Shown: piece by piece, positions 42,148 to 55,200 of the stretch
How positions within the stretch are numbered: the first letter of the stretch is position 1
How the letters are laid out: every line of letters begins with the position of its first letter
Assembly: GCF_964340395.1 (NCBI RefSeq)
Contig: NC_135564.1
Location: 10,937,391-11,001,390, forward strand
Source of the DNA: Glandiceps talaboti
Taxonomy: Eukaryota; Hemichordata; Enteropneusta; Spengelidae
Direction of reading: 5' to 3'
Length of the DNA stretch: 64,000 bases
Notes under the pieces: generated by a model
What the model saw: only the letters and a program-made list of their open reading frames with translations
Told to the model about the DNA's origin: nothing
The model's database searches: none
Program-made: the position numbers and the translations under genes

Positions 42148-45100
42148 TTACTTGAGTCTATTCAATACTTTATGAGTCAGTGATATCAACGCTTGTCTAG
42201 ACGATGATTCTGTAAGTCCACTGATTTGTTTGATAGCTTCCTGACAATACTGCTTAGCCAGGTACTTGGTTTGCTCTATGCTGTCAGTCTGTGGAAGACA
42301 AGTCAAATAAAAAACATTTCAGATTTCAGTCCGAATTTGGAGAACAATGCTAAATTTAAAGGGTGAAAAAAGGTCAAAATATTAACATTCTGCATTACAG
42401 AGACATGTCAATTGTTACTCTAACAAAACAGTTCACATAAGGAATGGATGAAATATATCAGTTACCTGGGAAACCAATTGTCTTGCTCTCTCTACATCAC
42501 CAGGTTCACTAAACCTTCTCATTATAAGTGAATTCAGTTCAGGATACTATAAAAGATAAACAAATCAAAATAACGATCACTATGACGCAGACAAAACATC
42601 TCTGGCTTTGTTTGAATGTCGCCTGCATCTCCAGCACTATGTATGTTCATTCTTTCATTATCATTGTTGATGTTAAACAGTGCCCTTGCTAATTCACGGA
42701 GCATACATAACCTAGACTGTAAGATAAATCAAGTCACTGCACCCTCACAAACCTGCTCCATCCATCCATGAAAGGGGTTGACTGATATGTGTGAGGGCGC
42801 CCTGCCATGGCGTACCTTACAGACTTACACACAATCTTACCTGTTGACAAGCAAAGAGTACAGGTGCCGTGGCTAGTCCTAATTTTAAATCTGTGGATGT
42901 AGGTTTACCCATCAAACTGTCACTTGAGATATAGTCCAACATATCGTCTATAAGCTGGAAGGCTATACCAATGTTACGACCATATTGATAGGCTATTTCA
43001 GTCACAGCAGCACTACAGTTACCAAGAATAGCAACCTGAAATGATATACGAATAATGAACAATCAAGGAGTGAACTATATATGGTTAGGAATCCTCTAAA
43101 TTATCATGCACACTGAGTTGCACATACTTTTGATATATGTAATCCATATTTTCAGTTCAAAGACAAAAACTTGGCTTGTGCATCATATAAAGCCTATGGT
43201 TTCAGGTTACAATAGATTTGCCAGAAACCAATGACTTATAGCGTTAAACACTGTCCTCGCTAATTCACGGAGCATACATAACCTGGACTGTAAGATACGT
43301 CATATCACTGTACCCTCACCAACCTGCTCCATCTTATGAAAGGGGTTGACCGATGTGTGAGGGCGCCCTGCTATGTGGCGTACCTTACAGACTTTACACA
43401 TACCCCTGGCTTGTAAATCTAGCTACAGGTGAGAAATAACTTACTGCTTTACAGCTGTTAGCTAGAAGACTGGCTGTTTTCTTGTAAGTTTTCTGGAGAT
43501 AGTGATTAAATCGTTCATTTTCATCTTGTTTTGATCCTAGTTGCATGAATTCACCTGTGAAAGAATTTACAGAAAATCGGATGATTCAGTCCATGACAGA
43601 CGTGATAGGAAGACTACAATAACAAGTCTTGGTAGATGATACAACAATCTTGTACCAACTGTATCCCTTAGCCTGTCTCAAGCTGTGCTAAAACTAACTA
43701 CTTTCAGCAAGTTTCACTATTGATCACAGTGTAATCTTTAGCATAGCTTGAGACAGGCTAAGAGATACAGTTGGTAGAAGATCGTTGTAATATCAGGTTG
43801 TTACTTGATGTCACCCTCTCTGTTCACTCGTATCACTGCGAGGTCCATTCCCAGGCAGTGACATGAGTTGTAAACCTTGCGTTAATTCCACTCACGGTGA
43901 TACGAATGAATGAAGAAGTGATAAGAACACTCTCCGTTCACTCATATCACTGTGAGTGCTATTTTCAGATAGTGACACAAGTCTACGTCTGCATAATGAC
44001 GTGAGTTGGATGACAAGTTTCACCATTTGGATATGGCATGAGCTGTAATATCAACAAAGAGGTGATATTGGGTAATAAATTAATAATATCATGATATCAA
44101 ATGTCATGACATTCTTATCAAACCTTATCAATCATAATTGACATGTGCTAAAGTACATGGCAATAATTTGATGATGTTTTTGTTAAATCTCTCATGTTTT
44201 ACAAAATAATATCTTAAATAAACTTGAAAAAGTGAAAATTTGTTTTTTGAGGTGGGCAGCTAAATCTTGTACTTTCTTTTATTTCATGGTCCCATTACGA
44301 GAAGTTAAACACATTCTGTCTCAAAGTTGAAATGTGACCTTGTTGTACACCTACTAAAACCAAGCATTGACTATTTTCTGTTTACATTGGTCCCAGATAC
44401 CAGACAGCAAATACATTGATTATTTAGGTGTAAACACTGACATCATCAGTGGCAGACAGACAGACAGACAGACAGTTACAGACAGACAGTTACAGACTTA
44501 CCTCTGACTAAATCGTCTATAACCTGAGATAGAACAACAACCACTGATTTATTGCCGATCTGTGCTAACATCATAGATGAAATTGATAATACATAGTCAC
44601 CAGCCAGTATAGCCTATAAAATAGAAAATGAAAAGTACAGAATTATAGACGGTACATTTCAATCTAACATTGTATTACGTGCATAGTGTGCATTTCTTAT
44701 AGGTTTCTAGTCAAAATATTTTGATTATGTGTAACTGGTCTTTCACACTACATTGAATTTGTATATCATGTCCATTTCGCTCTTTCTCATATGACCAAAT
44801 AAACTCAGGTATACTTCATGTATTCATTAATCTTGATTCACTCTTTTCAATGTATATTTCATGTGTACAAATTATACCTCAAAATCTGTTGTTCACGCTC
44901 TCTGGTCTATTTTCTTTTTTTACATTGTACACTCAGTGAGTGAAAACTGTTGGTAGACTTTCAAATTTGTTTATAGTAAAAAGTAAACGTTTTGCATGGT
45001 TGACAATTCAGAAATAGGCAACACTGTTCCATGAAAAAAAGACGTACGTTTTCATATACTTTGGGTATTGGAGAATCATGTAAAGATTTCACATCATATA

Positions 45101-46481
45101 AACTTCAAGCGATTGCCAAGAAACACCGAATCATGTGTCACATTTCTTGTTCTGTGACTGTCTTAGCAGTGGTTAAGCGTTGCCTCGTGAGAATTAGTAG
45201 GCATGCATATGTATTAGGCGAACAAAAAATATTCATGAATTTAGTCTGAAGGTATTAAGCGTTTAAGAGTTATGAATATTTATTGTTAATCTAATATGCG
45301 TGTCTGTATGTCCCATGAGGCAACCATGGACCATTGCTAGAAAAATGGAGTGGCGTTCCCCTTACGAGTGTGAAGCCATCAACATATTCATATTCATATT
45401 CACTTTCAAAAGTTGACCTCAATGCTCAATGTGAATTACAATCGCATAATTTAAAACTCTTAATAAAGGATTTAATGTTATTTACCGAATGTGCGTTTGT
45501 ATCCATTCAGAAGACTTTGAATGTGTTGATGAACATGTGAAGCTATCAACATATTCACATTGAGCATTGAGGCCAACTTTTCAAAGTGAATATGAATATG
45601 AATATGAATATGAATATGTTGGTAGCTTCACACTCATTTCCCCTTTACCATAATCAAGACATACCTGTGTTTGTCCCCACACTTTGTTGACCGATGGTTT
45701 TCCCCGTCTAGTGTTAGCAGCGTCAATGACATCATCATGTATAAGACTGGCCGTGTGTATCATCTCAGCGATCATTGCTATTCTGTATTGTGTATTTAAA
45801 ACTTGGTCCTCAAGCCCTGCCTGGCAGTTACATGCCCTGGCAGTCAGCAGAACTGTCATTGGTCGAAATGCTTTACCTTTACCGTCAAAGAAATAATGGC
45901 TGATGTTTTGGAGGTCTGTTTTGTTGCTGTTTAGCTCCTTTTGAAAAAAAAATAGCAAACAAGACAGAAGTTGAATTATTATCATAATAGAAATCTACTA
46001 TCACTTTTAATTATAATAATAATAATGTTAATTTTTAAAGAGCAGTTTCCAACCCTGTGCTCAAAGCACTTCATAATTAGTACTCCTGGCATGTACACTT
46101 CAACTCCCTGGGGAGCATACAATCTATTGCCACCTCAGTAAGCGCAAAGCATTAAATCATTCACATTGCAACCTCTATCCTATCAGGTCCCCAATTATAC
46201 AGCTCAGTTGACTGAGGCACAATTGTGGTTCAAATCATACCAACGAACTTTAGACATTCAGCAACAAACAGCGTTGATGAGGCTTGAACAATGCCTCTGT
46301 AAGGTATGCCGTGATGGGGTACCCTCACATTTCCCTTTCCGGCCAGTGAGGGCAGAGTGACAAGGCGTATCTTACAGTCAAGGCTTGAACCTGCAATCTC
46401 CAGATTCCAAACAGACCACTCTAACCATTTGACAAGCATGACTCCTCAATGTAGATATTCATGTTTATCATGAAAGTTTAT

Positions 46482-46517
<36 letters not shown>

Positions 46518-48916
46518 GCCAGACAGTCCAAATTTCTCAACAAAAGAACTAACAGACCAACGACATTATACTCACCTATCGGCTGGAGACCGAGGAGAGA
46601 GGGCTATTTATGAATGCTACATGTTTTTGATAGTTTCAAACTGAAATGATGGCCTCTGGTTTTGATGTAAAAATTGAATTATGTCGAGACAGCTGTTTAA
46701 ATCTTTAGAGGTCATTAAATTTAAAGACAAGAATTTCACAAACTCACCTTTTTAATATCATTACAAAGTCTTGAAAGTTCTGATTCGGTTAATTTTTCAG
46801 GACTGTAGTTTTCTTGTTTGGGAGGACTTGAAGTGGTACAAAAATATCTGAAAATAATGTAAAATGTAAAATATACTTCACTTTTAGAATGATTGCAACA
46901 TTTGCACTGCAGTGCTATACTGAAAAAATTATTGCATACCTACATGCAAATGATATGCAAATGAGGATGGGATAATTTATTCTACGCAAAAGTGTGTGAT
47001 CCGATTGTGTCATTTTATGGAATATAGTTGTTTGTATAAATATAACAGACCCCGTGTCACGTGAGTGCCAGTGTGGATACTCACGGGTATTTGCACTCAC
47101 TGGGGTGAACAAATCCACTGGTCCTGGGTCTGGGACTAGCAATTTTTTTGGGCGGACCACACAAATTTTACCTTGTCTGGTCCATCGGACCTTACTGTTA
47201 ATAACTGTTAAAAAGTTGTCTGAATATACAGATTCATAGGTAAGATTTAATGTTTCACATTAGTGGGACCTGGGACCACTAATTCTTTCAGCAGGACCAC
47301 TGGATTTTGTAAGGCACTGGTCTGGGGACCACCAGTTCACAAAATGATTTGTTCACCCCTGACTCATGCTTGCAGCGTTTTCAGCTGCACTTTCACTTGT
47401 TACACTTGTGAAAATACTGCCACAGAGAACACTGCAAGCACTCATGCAAATACCACTAGTACACCACACCTGCATTCTTACATCATGGGGTTCTGTCATA
47501 TATCTATCCAGAACAGAAAGACTAGAAAATATGCCAAGAGTAACCCAGCTTTGAGGTACAATGTGTAAATAAAATGTCATGATAAGAATGTTTCTCTATG
47601 ACTTTATTATCATAGAAAACTCACATTTCATTAAAAAAAAAAAAAAAAAAAAAATTTTGAATATTTTAGATAAGAAAAAGTCCAGGATAACAAACTCTCA
47701 ATATTTTCACAGGCATCATGTTTAGCATGTCAGACACACAGGTAGAAGAATTCACCCATCAATGTTTTTAAAAAGATTTTTTTTTTAATTTTTCAAACTT
47801 TTCAAACTTTAGCAGCATACTGGTATTATGTAATTGTGACTGATAACCATACACCTACCGTCTACATCTTGAGTAGTTGCTATGACGATGTACTGGTCCT
47901 TGTACCTGGAAGATAGTATTGAAATAAATATGTAAAAATAGATAATAGATAATATTTTTATCAGTTTACGCAACTCAGTCAAGAACTGTTGTAGTTTTAA
48001 ACTGAACTAATTGTATTTGCAGTTTGTGTGTATGCATTTATTAAAATTCATTTCGGAAGAAATGTTTTAATACCAGTTACCACATGACATGGTGAATATA
48101 ATTAAAATCTTACTTTGATCTAGTACACATTGATTATTTTTATCTCTAAATTTTTACAATTTTACAATCTAAATTACTACATAAATCTCCAAGCAGTGAC
48201 GATGGAGTAACAGGTACACATGTTGCATACACACAATATGATTTCCTAGCCCCTGTCTGTAGGGTCTGCAGACACTCGATTTGGCAGCTATCCCAGCCTC
48301 TTTCCACCCGGGTATCCTCCCTGGGCATACTTGGAATCGACCCATCCTAAGTTGCTATTACGGTAGTTCTATGCTGTTATCAGTATGAGGGACCCGGGTG
48401 CTCCAGTCGGTTCCTCCATGCTCCATGCCATGAAGTTGATGAACCTACAAGGTCGTTTGGGTCAACCATGGTCACGTAGACCGACGCTTTGATAACAGAA
48501 AATAAATAATAACCAGGACCATACGCTATTCACAACGGTGACAGTAAACTCTATTTGATCCAACAGGGTTTTTTTTATTTGTGTTTTTAAAATGTCCTGA
48601 TCGCGATCCCTCAGGACAAGTCTTGAAGGTTCTGATGTCACGCCTGTGAAAGTTACACCATACACTGTTACATACGTACACGAGTGTGCTTACCGGTTGC
48701 AGACGACGTGCGTGAATGGAAATCGGAACTTACCAATTGATAGGTGCTCGTTGATTTACACACATTTCTTCTCCATAGCGCACATGGTGTTTTCGATCTA
48801 GTAATAAGTGAACTTATTTCGAATAAGTTTCGAAAACTACACGCTGATATAAGTAACCGGTACCGGTTAGATAATTTTGTGGCAGCCATTTTCTGACTGC
48901 TTCGATAGTGGACCAT
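42148..48916 (-). CDS. PDSS1: decaprenyl diphosphate synthase subunit 1
   Basis: Nine exons on the minus strand, in transcript order: 48916-48734, 47905-47859, 46847-46748, 45937-45665, 44613-44502, 43554-43445, 43035-42841, 42546-42466, 42288-42148. All phases close; 413 residues (human protein about 415). PDSS1 with PDSS2 builds the long isoprenoid side chain of ubiquinone in mitochondria. Both aspartate-rich motifs are intact: DDVID at 178-182 and DDMLD at 305-309. GKGKAFRP, EMIHTASLIHDD, GEFMQLGSK and GKPTSTDLKLGLATAPVLF are also present. The N-terminus is basic and rich in Ser/Arg/Leu, as for a mitochondrial targeting peptide. The Met at 48889 (MAATKLSNRYRLL) is an alternative start, nine residues in. 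Introns carry a SINE and several MITEs. Confidence 0.96.
42672..42835. mobile_element. GGCGCC-family repeat in PDSS1 intron
   Basis: Contains TAGACTGTAAGATAAATC ... GTGAGGGCGCCCTGCCATGG, then CGTACCTTACAGACT. It is preceded by GCTAATTCACGGAGCATAC, which also precedes the copy at 43234. It ends within a few bases of the exon 7 donor at 42840. Confidence 0.7.
43234..43393. mobile_element. GGCGCC-family repeat in PDSS1 intron, second copy
   Basis: Same structure and same extra left flank as the 42672 copy, so the mobile or duplicated unit is about 160 bp, longer than the 110-bp form at 36497. Confidence 0.7.
43640..43785. mobile_element. small inverted-repeat element
   Basis: ACCAACTGTATCCCTTAGCCTG and TAAGCTGTGC-like sequences recur inverted (CAGGCTAAGAGATACAGTTGG at 43755-43776) around about 50 bp. 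MITE-like; in a PDSS1 intron. Confidence 0.65.
45365..45640. mobile_element. inverted-repeat element beside PDSS1 exon 4
   Basis: Arms GTGTGAAGCCATCAACATATTC and GAATATGTTGGTAGCTTCACAC, with (ATTCAT)n runs in both arms and TCAATGCTCAATGTGAATT/CACATTGAGCATTGAGG inside. It ends 25 bp from the donor of exon 4 (45664). Confidence 0.75.
46010..46440 (-). mobile_element. tRNA-derived SINE, interrupted by a MITE
   Basis: Minus strand starts TCAAATGGTTAGAGTGGTCT (A box) and GATTGCAGGTTCAAGCC (B-box-like), the Pol III promoter of a tRNA-related head. The tail includes GTGCTCAAAGC-type words before an AATAAT-repeat end near 46010. The GGCGCC MITE at 46290-46380 sits just after the B box. In a PDSS1 intron. 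Family not named. Confidence 0.6.
46290..46380. mobile_element. GGCGCC-family MITE nested in the SINE
   Basis: CTGTAAGGTATGCCGTGATG ... GGCGTATCTTACAGTC inside the SINE, flanked by AGGCTTGAAC at 46280-46289 and 46381-46390. The 10-bp flank may be a target duplication, though the SINE's own B box is part of it. Confidence 0.65.
47101..47361. mobile_element. MITE with GGGGTGAACAAATC ends
   Basis: About 260 bp bounded by 14-bp inverted ends (GGGGTGAACAAATC at 47101, GATTTGTTCACCCC at 47348). Internal GGTCC/GGACC-rich segments are also partly inverted. In PDSS1 intron 2. Confidence 0.7.
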
Positions 48917-49205
48917 TCTATTTTGATTGTAGTTGGTATGGTGTGGTGTGGGAACTTATATTTCGTTAATTTTTTGCAGGGCAATTAATGGAAAAATAAC
49001 CACCAATAATTGAAATGATTTGTAATTGTATTCAATATTAAAACTTAGCAGATGTCAATTTAAGCTTAAAAGATCTTATCCATGCAACGAAATGCTCTGT
49101 CCCCTGTCTTTATTGAATAATTCCACTCTCTGACCTCGACCTTACGCTCGCCCTCTACGTCAACATATTCACAATTTTCCATGTGTGTGTGCATATAATG
49201 CGAAG
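48917..49205. promoter_or_regulatory. bidirectional promoter between PDSS1 and ANKMY2
   Basis: 289 bp separate the divergent start codons. No TATA box at a sensible distance on either side. Head-to-head spacing under 1 kb with housekeeping genes on both sides is typical of shared promoters. Confidence 0.6.
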
Positions 49206-52200
49206 ATGGCTCCGAAGAAAGGCGATCTCACCGACCTGGAAAAACAGCTTGTTGATGATATCAGTACGGGTGAGTCACACTCTACAGTTGTAGAATGATT
49301 TCGTACTGGTTCACAGACATGACCCATAACAATTCAGGGTTTTATCTTCACTGTAGCGTAGCCTAATTCGCCGCGACTGAAAATTTGAATGCTGTGTCTC
49401 TGCAATAGCCAGGCAGTTTGCACTGATGATAACTGTCATTCAGTCTCGGTGTATGATGTACTGTGTTTGAGAATGATAGCGAGTTTTGGTGATGAAAGTT
49501 ATCATTTATGACACACAGAAGTACAAGTTAATATATGAATTGCTAGAGATTTATTTGTTGCATTGAATAATATGTATGAAATCACAGCTTTAGTCCCCTT
49601 TCCAAATATATTTAGTCAAGCCAATTATTTCAGTGAATTTTCTGGAACCTTCCATTCCAATCTTATGACGAATCTAACAAAATCAGCAGACTGAATTTTT
49701 TATCATCTTCATATTTCTTTTGATCGAATTTTGTAAAAAAAAAAAAAACCAGTGAACAACAACATTGTAACAAAGCATTTTGGGTCATATAAACAAATAT
49801 CCGTGGCTGAATTTTATGTATATGAATGAAGTACAAGAGTGAAAATTATGATGATGTTAGAGGACAGGGAATTAGCTAATTAAGAAAAATTGCATTGATA
49901 TTAATTTACCTGTTGTATTATTAAACATATCCAAGTTGTAATTTTTATCAGCATTGCAGTTTACAGTGGTGAAAAACTGCTTTCATTCAATGTTATGAGT
50001 TTTAACTTTTATAATTATGGACGTCGCTGTCCGAATTAAAGTCTATAATAATAAAATTAAATTTGTTCATCTCAGCCTCCCAAAAGCTAAATAATAATTT
50101 TATTTTTAAAACATGTTTAAGTTTTATAGTACTGTTATGTTCATTTGCAATGTCTTGAGGTTTTACAACTGTAAAAATTGGTTGTAAAAAAATGTCAATG
50201 TTTTAATAGGCACTAGCACATTAGTCCTAACGTAACGGACCATCTGCGACTTTGAATCTAGAGGACTTTTTGTTTTCCTAAATTTTCTCCCCGTTTTTTT
50301 TTTCCTTCCAGGTTCATTTGACAAAGTGAAGGATATTCTAAGTAAAGGCAGTGTGAGAGTTGACTGTCTTGATGATGTAAGTAATTATATAAAATAGAAA
50401 TGATGACACCGCATGGACATGCTGACAGTCCTGGGATGTGCTAACAGTAGGATTTGGAAATGGTGGCAGTGATGGGATCATGCCAAAATCACAAAATAAT
50501 GCAAAGATAGATTTTTGCAAAATGAGTCAAAGTAAAATATGACCCTCCCCAAATTTCCATTTTCTAAAATATGGCCCTCTCCCCAAGGACTGATTTGTAA
50601 AAAGTGAATCCCCTTAATTCCCCGACCCTACCCACCCCACCACTCCTTGTGAAGGGTCCCTTATTCTGCATGCTACATCATGACAGACACTTAGATGTAT
50701 TATAATTCTGTGGTTTCAAAAATGACTCAAAATGTTCAATATTTTTCCATAACTGTAATATGTTAAGCTTGAGAACACAGTTATATTTGTTAGTCGTGTA
50801 GTAAGACCGGGATGTGCACTCGGAAGGTTGCCGGATACACGCCAAGGATAATTAATAGTACCTCTGGTCCACACCCTTGATGTGTACCTTTAGTCACGTA
50901 ATATCAATACAAAGTCTGATAATCTAGCAGTTAGACTATAATACTGTGTTTCTCAGTATTCTTTTCTTCATTTACCTGGAAAATACCCTTTAACTAAAAA
51001 AAAAAATTATTTTTAGATTTAATTCTGATCTTGGTGTGTATATATTTATACATTCCTGAAATAATAATAACCTTTAAATAAGCACACAGTTAACCCATCC
51101 TCTGTGTAACTTTATGACTTATGAACAAAAATAAAAAGACAACCTTGGACAGTGAAAAGAAATATTGAAACCATACAATGTTATATATATATATATTTAT
51201 AGTTGCTCATTAAGATGCTTTTAATACGTACAAGTAGCAATATATACAATTAGCTACAACTACGAGGGCTTCTCATTAATGAGAATATTCAACCCACATA
51301 TTCTAAACAATTTAATCCTCTAAAAGTACTTTGTCAGTTGTGAGCATTATCACCATGGCAACAGACTGATTCCTTTTAATGTTCCCATGGAAACACAATC
51401 TCACATTCAATACAGTGATAGTAGTAGTTTATTATTATGACTTGTAACTCAAAGAATTGTCCGACCAATGAACATTTTAAGTCACCATTAAATTCAAATT
51501 AAAACTATACAAGAAGTTGAGAACAGGAAATAAAGTTGAGAACACAATAGATACGAAAATATAAACAGGAGACAGATTCTACATTCCTAAAGTTAATCTC
51601 ACTTTGAGCCAACACAATTTAAAGTACGGCGCCACAATACACTGGAACTCGTTACCTGACAACTGCAAAAAGATAGGAACAAGATCTACCTTATTAAGCT
51701 GATCCAAATTAAGCTGTATTTACTAGATAAATTATTTTGAAACATTGTTATAAGCCCTTGTTTACCCCTTGTATATATTCAACAGGTATAATTGTTTGTA
51801 TTAAGACATTGCACTTCATGAATATGTTTTGTTTGTGTTTGGTTTTTGTCATTGTTGTTTTTGTTTGTTTTTATTTATGTTATATATGTATATTACTATA
51901 TATGTTTTCCTTGGGCCACAAACCCGACTAGTTTTAACAAACTATTTTTGTGGACCAGCCAGAAGTTTAAAGTTATTTTTTGTTTATTTTTTTCATTGCC
52001 GATGTGTTTACTTAACTAATTCATTTTCCTTACTTGATATGTACATTAAGTTGTCTTTTCGACCTCTGGCAAATAAATAAAATGAAATTTAAAACAAATT
52101 AAAACAAATCATCCTAACTATCTCTTTGTTTTTAAGATGCCTTTTCTATGAGTTTTGCAAGTTGTCTTTAATACTGGCCCAGAGAAATGGATAAATGTAC

Positions 52201-55200
52201 AAAAGCTGATTCGATTTGGAGAAACAGATCTGAAACTTGTTCATTTTCACAAAATTATTTTCATAAATGTACATAGTTTTGTGGTTATGATTTTGTACTC
52301 CGGTCTTGAAATTGATGCAATTTTGTCTCAATTTTCTTGTCACAATTCAGCATGGAATGACACCGTTGCAACATGCTGCATTCAAAGGTAGCAGGGAACT
52401 ATGTGAATTGTTTTTAGCTCATGGTGCTAACGTTAACAATCTTGAACATGAAAATGGGTATACAACCTTGATGTTTGCTGCTTTAGCAGGTAAGTGAGTG
52501 TGGAAAGGTATGTTTGTTAGCACTTGTGCATTCTCGCAATAGTGGGAATCGGTAGTGAAAGGGTTAAACTTTTAGGACATTGTTATGGGGGGTTGATGGG
52601 GGTGGGGGGTTTTAAGGTTTACAATCTCTAATATTTTTAGACAATGAATTTTTTATACATTAAATCTTCAATGTGGGTATATTTGACTACAAACTGTGAT
52701 GGCAGCTAATGTCACAAAGAATGAAAACAATAAATGCTAAGCAATGTAAATAATCCTTTTCCAACCCCAGTGAAAACAGTAAATAAATAAAACCCAGCCA
52801 TTCCCCTAACCCCCACCCCATCCCTTCTCACATAACCCCCTTCCTGATAAAACAGGTTAGTGTTTTTATTTTACTAGGAAGTGTAGAATGCTGTAAATTG
52901 TTACTAGATGCCGGTGCTAAGACTACAGGTACTAACTCAGTAGGTCGTACAGCAACTCAGATGGCAGCCTTCGTGGGTCAACATGCATGTGTTAGTGTCA
53001 TCAATAATTATTTCTCTAAACAAGAAGTTGATTACTACACTAAAGTACAGGGTATGTGTATTTCATGTTCTGATTGTTATTGTGTTATGCAGATACAATG
53101 TATACTGTCATGTTGTCATGCATGTGTTATATTAATGTCATGCCATGTCATATTTCATGTCATGTTATGTCATATGTTATGTCATATCATGTCATGCCAT
53201 GTTATCTTATATCATATGTCATGTCATGTCATGTCATGTTATGTCATGTCATGTTATGTTATCTTATGTCATGTCATGTCTTATTGGCATGATGTTATGC
53301 TTTAATCCATATCATAATACACATGTAGTTTCTAATACAAAAATGTTTTTGTATTATTTTCAGGTTTTGAAAAGGAGCCCAAGTTAGCACCTCATCTAGC
53401 AGCTCCCTTGCACAAATTGGTATTGTTTTCAAATCTTAACCCAGTCAAAGTAAGTTTCATTTTTTAAAAAAATACAACCCTTAAAACTGTAAAATTACAT
53501 CCGTATTAGATGCTCTTGTCACTGTTGGATTCAAGATGTATGTTCAATTTCACTCACTTTTAGAATCATCCACATCTCTGAGTAGAGGCAGCAATCTGCT
53601 TTTAATATTGTACTGACATGTTAGTTTCAGTGTATTCTCAAAGGCATTTCTTTCACACTTCAAATGAACAACATGATGTTTAAAATATGGCTAAATCTCC
53701 ACCTGTGTGACATCAAACATGATAGAAGAAAGACATGCAATGATGTATTACCTCAATTCTGTTAAGCTCAGTTCTAAACATTCTCAAAAGCTGATATTTC
53801 TTCCGGGACTCTACGAAATATCAAGAAATATGATAACTAGTAAGAAATATCTTGACGGTTTGCTTTTAGACAGTGCCATAAAGGAAGCTGTGATTTACAG
53901 TGAAGGTTCAAAATGACTTTTAATATTTTAAAACCGCAAAAACACTATACACCTTACCTTATACATTGTAGTCGTCACTCCCACAATTAGTCCACCACAG
54001 GGACTTCATAACGGTATAAGGCTTCTCATACGTTAGTAAAAACTTTTTTTTTGTGTCTTTTACAGGTCGCCTTGTACATAGAGAAACACAAAGAACTACT
54101 TGACAATGCATCCAGAGTTGCTAAAGTGCTGGATATTATGGCTGAAAAACAGTTTAAACAGCATGATGTCAACGAAGTCCTGTCTATTAAGATGCACTAT
54201 TTTGCTACCATAGTCAGAGCATGTCATGTTTGGAATGTTGAAAAACCAGAAGGTATCAATGGATTCATCAAAAGGTATGTACTGATAATACACAGGGGTG
54301 TGCAGCCCATCATATTCAAAACATCTACCATAATCCAAAAACCCCCGAGTGTCAAATTCCAGAATCAAAGCTTGTGTCACCAAACTTTGCGATGATCCCA
54401 TGAACATTTTGCAAGATGCTGCAAAATGTGTTATGTATAGTACTAGTGATTTGAATATTACTGTTTGTAACACTTTTGTATGTTCATCATGTAAGCCCTG
54501 ACATTCATACACAAGTTCTCTTCTTCCACTTTTGATTGAAAAACAGACATATTTTGAACAAATCACTCGTCCTTCTTCAGTGTCTAACTGGATCTGACAG
54601 AATTATCCAAATTTGCTGTTGGCACGATTGAGTAAACTGGAGGTGAAAAGGTTAGCTTCAGTTTATGTAAATTCAAGTGTCAATTATAAAGTATTATTTG
54701 TGTTTTCACTTTGTATAGTCAGTTGAGAGGGAAAGAACCCGATGGATTCCAATTGGCCATGGAAAAAGTTATCCGTGAATCACTCCGAGAATACCCATAT
54801 CACGAGTCTCAATTGTTGCAGCAACTTGTCCGCAGTATTGCACCAGTCAAACCGGTAAGGTGTCAGTAATATATGAAGCAATGTTGTGTTATTTCATCCT
54901 TTAAGAATACCTTCCATTGGTGGTGAATTTCCAGGAATGTGTTGAAAGGAAGGCCCAGTAGGGTTATAAAAAATGTTTCCTCAATAGTAGTAGTAGTAGT
55001 AGTAGTTTATTATAGTGACTTGTGACATTTTACAATAGGAATACATAAAAAAAAAGCATTTTTCACCCAGCCCTTTTATAGGTCAGACTGATTCAACATT
55101 TTACAGCATATCAAATAAGAAGTACAGTTGTCTAGTAAAGATATATATATATAGCAAATCACTACCATTATCAATGAGTATAGCATCATTCTGTACATAA

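Noticed and set aside
50780-50900. Possible second tRNA-derived SINE (GTTGCCGGATACACGCC)
   Set aside because: A and B boxes are too weak and no tail was seen.
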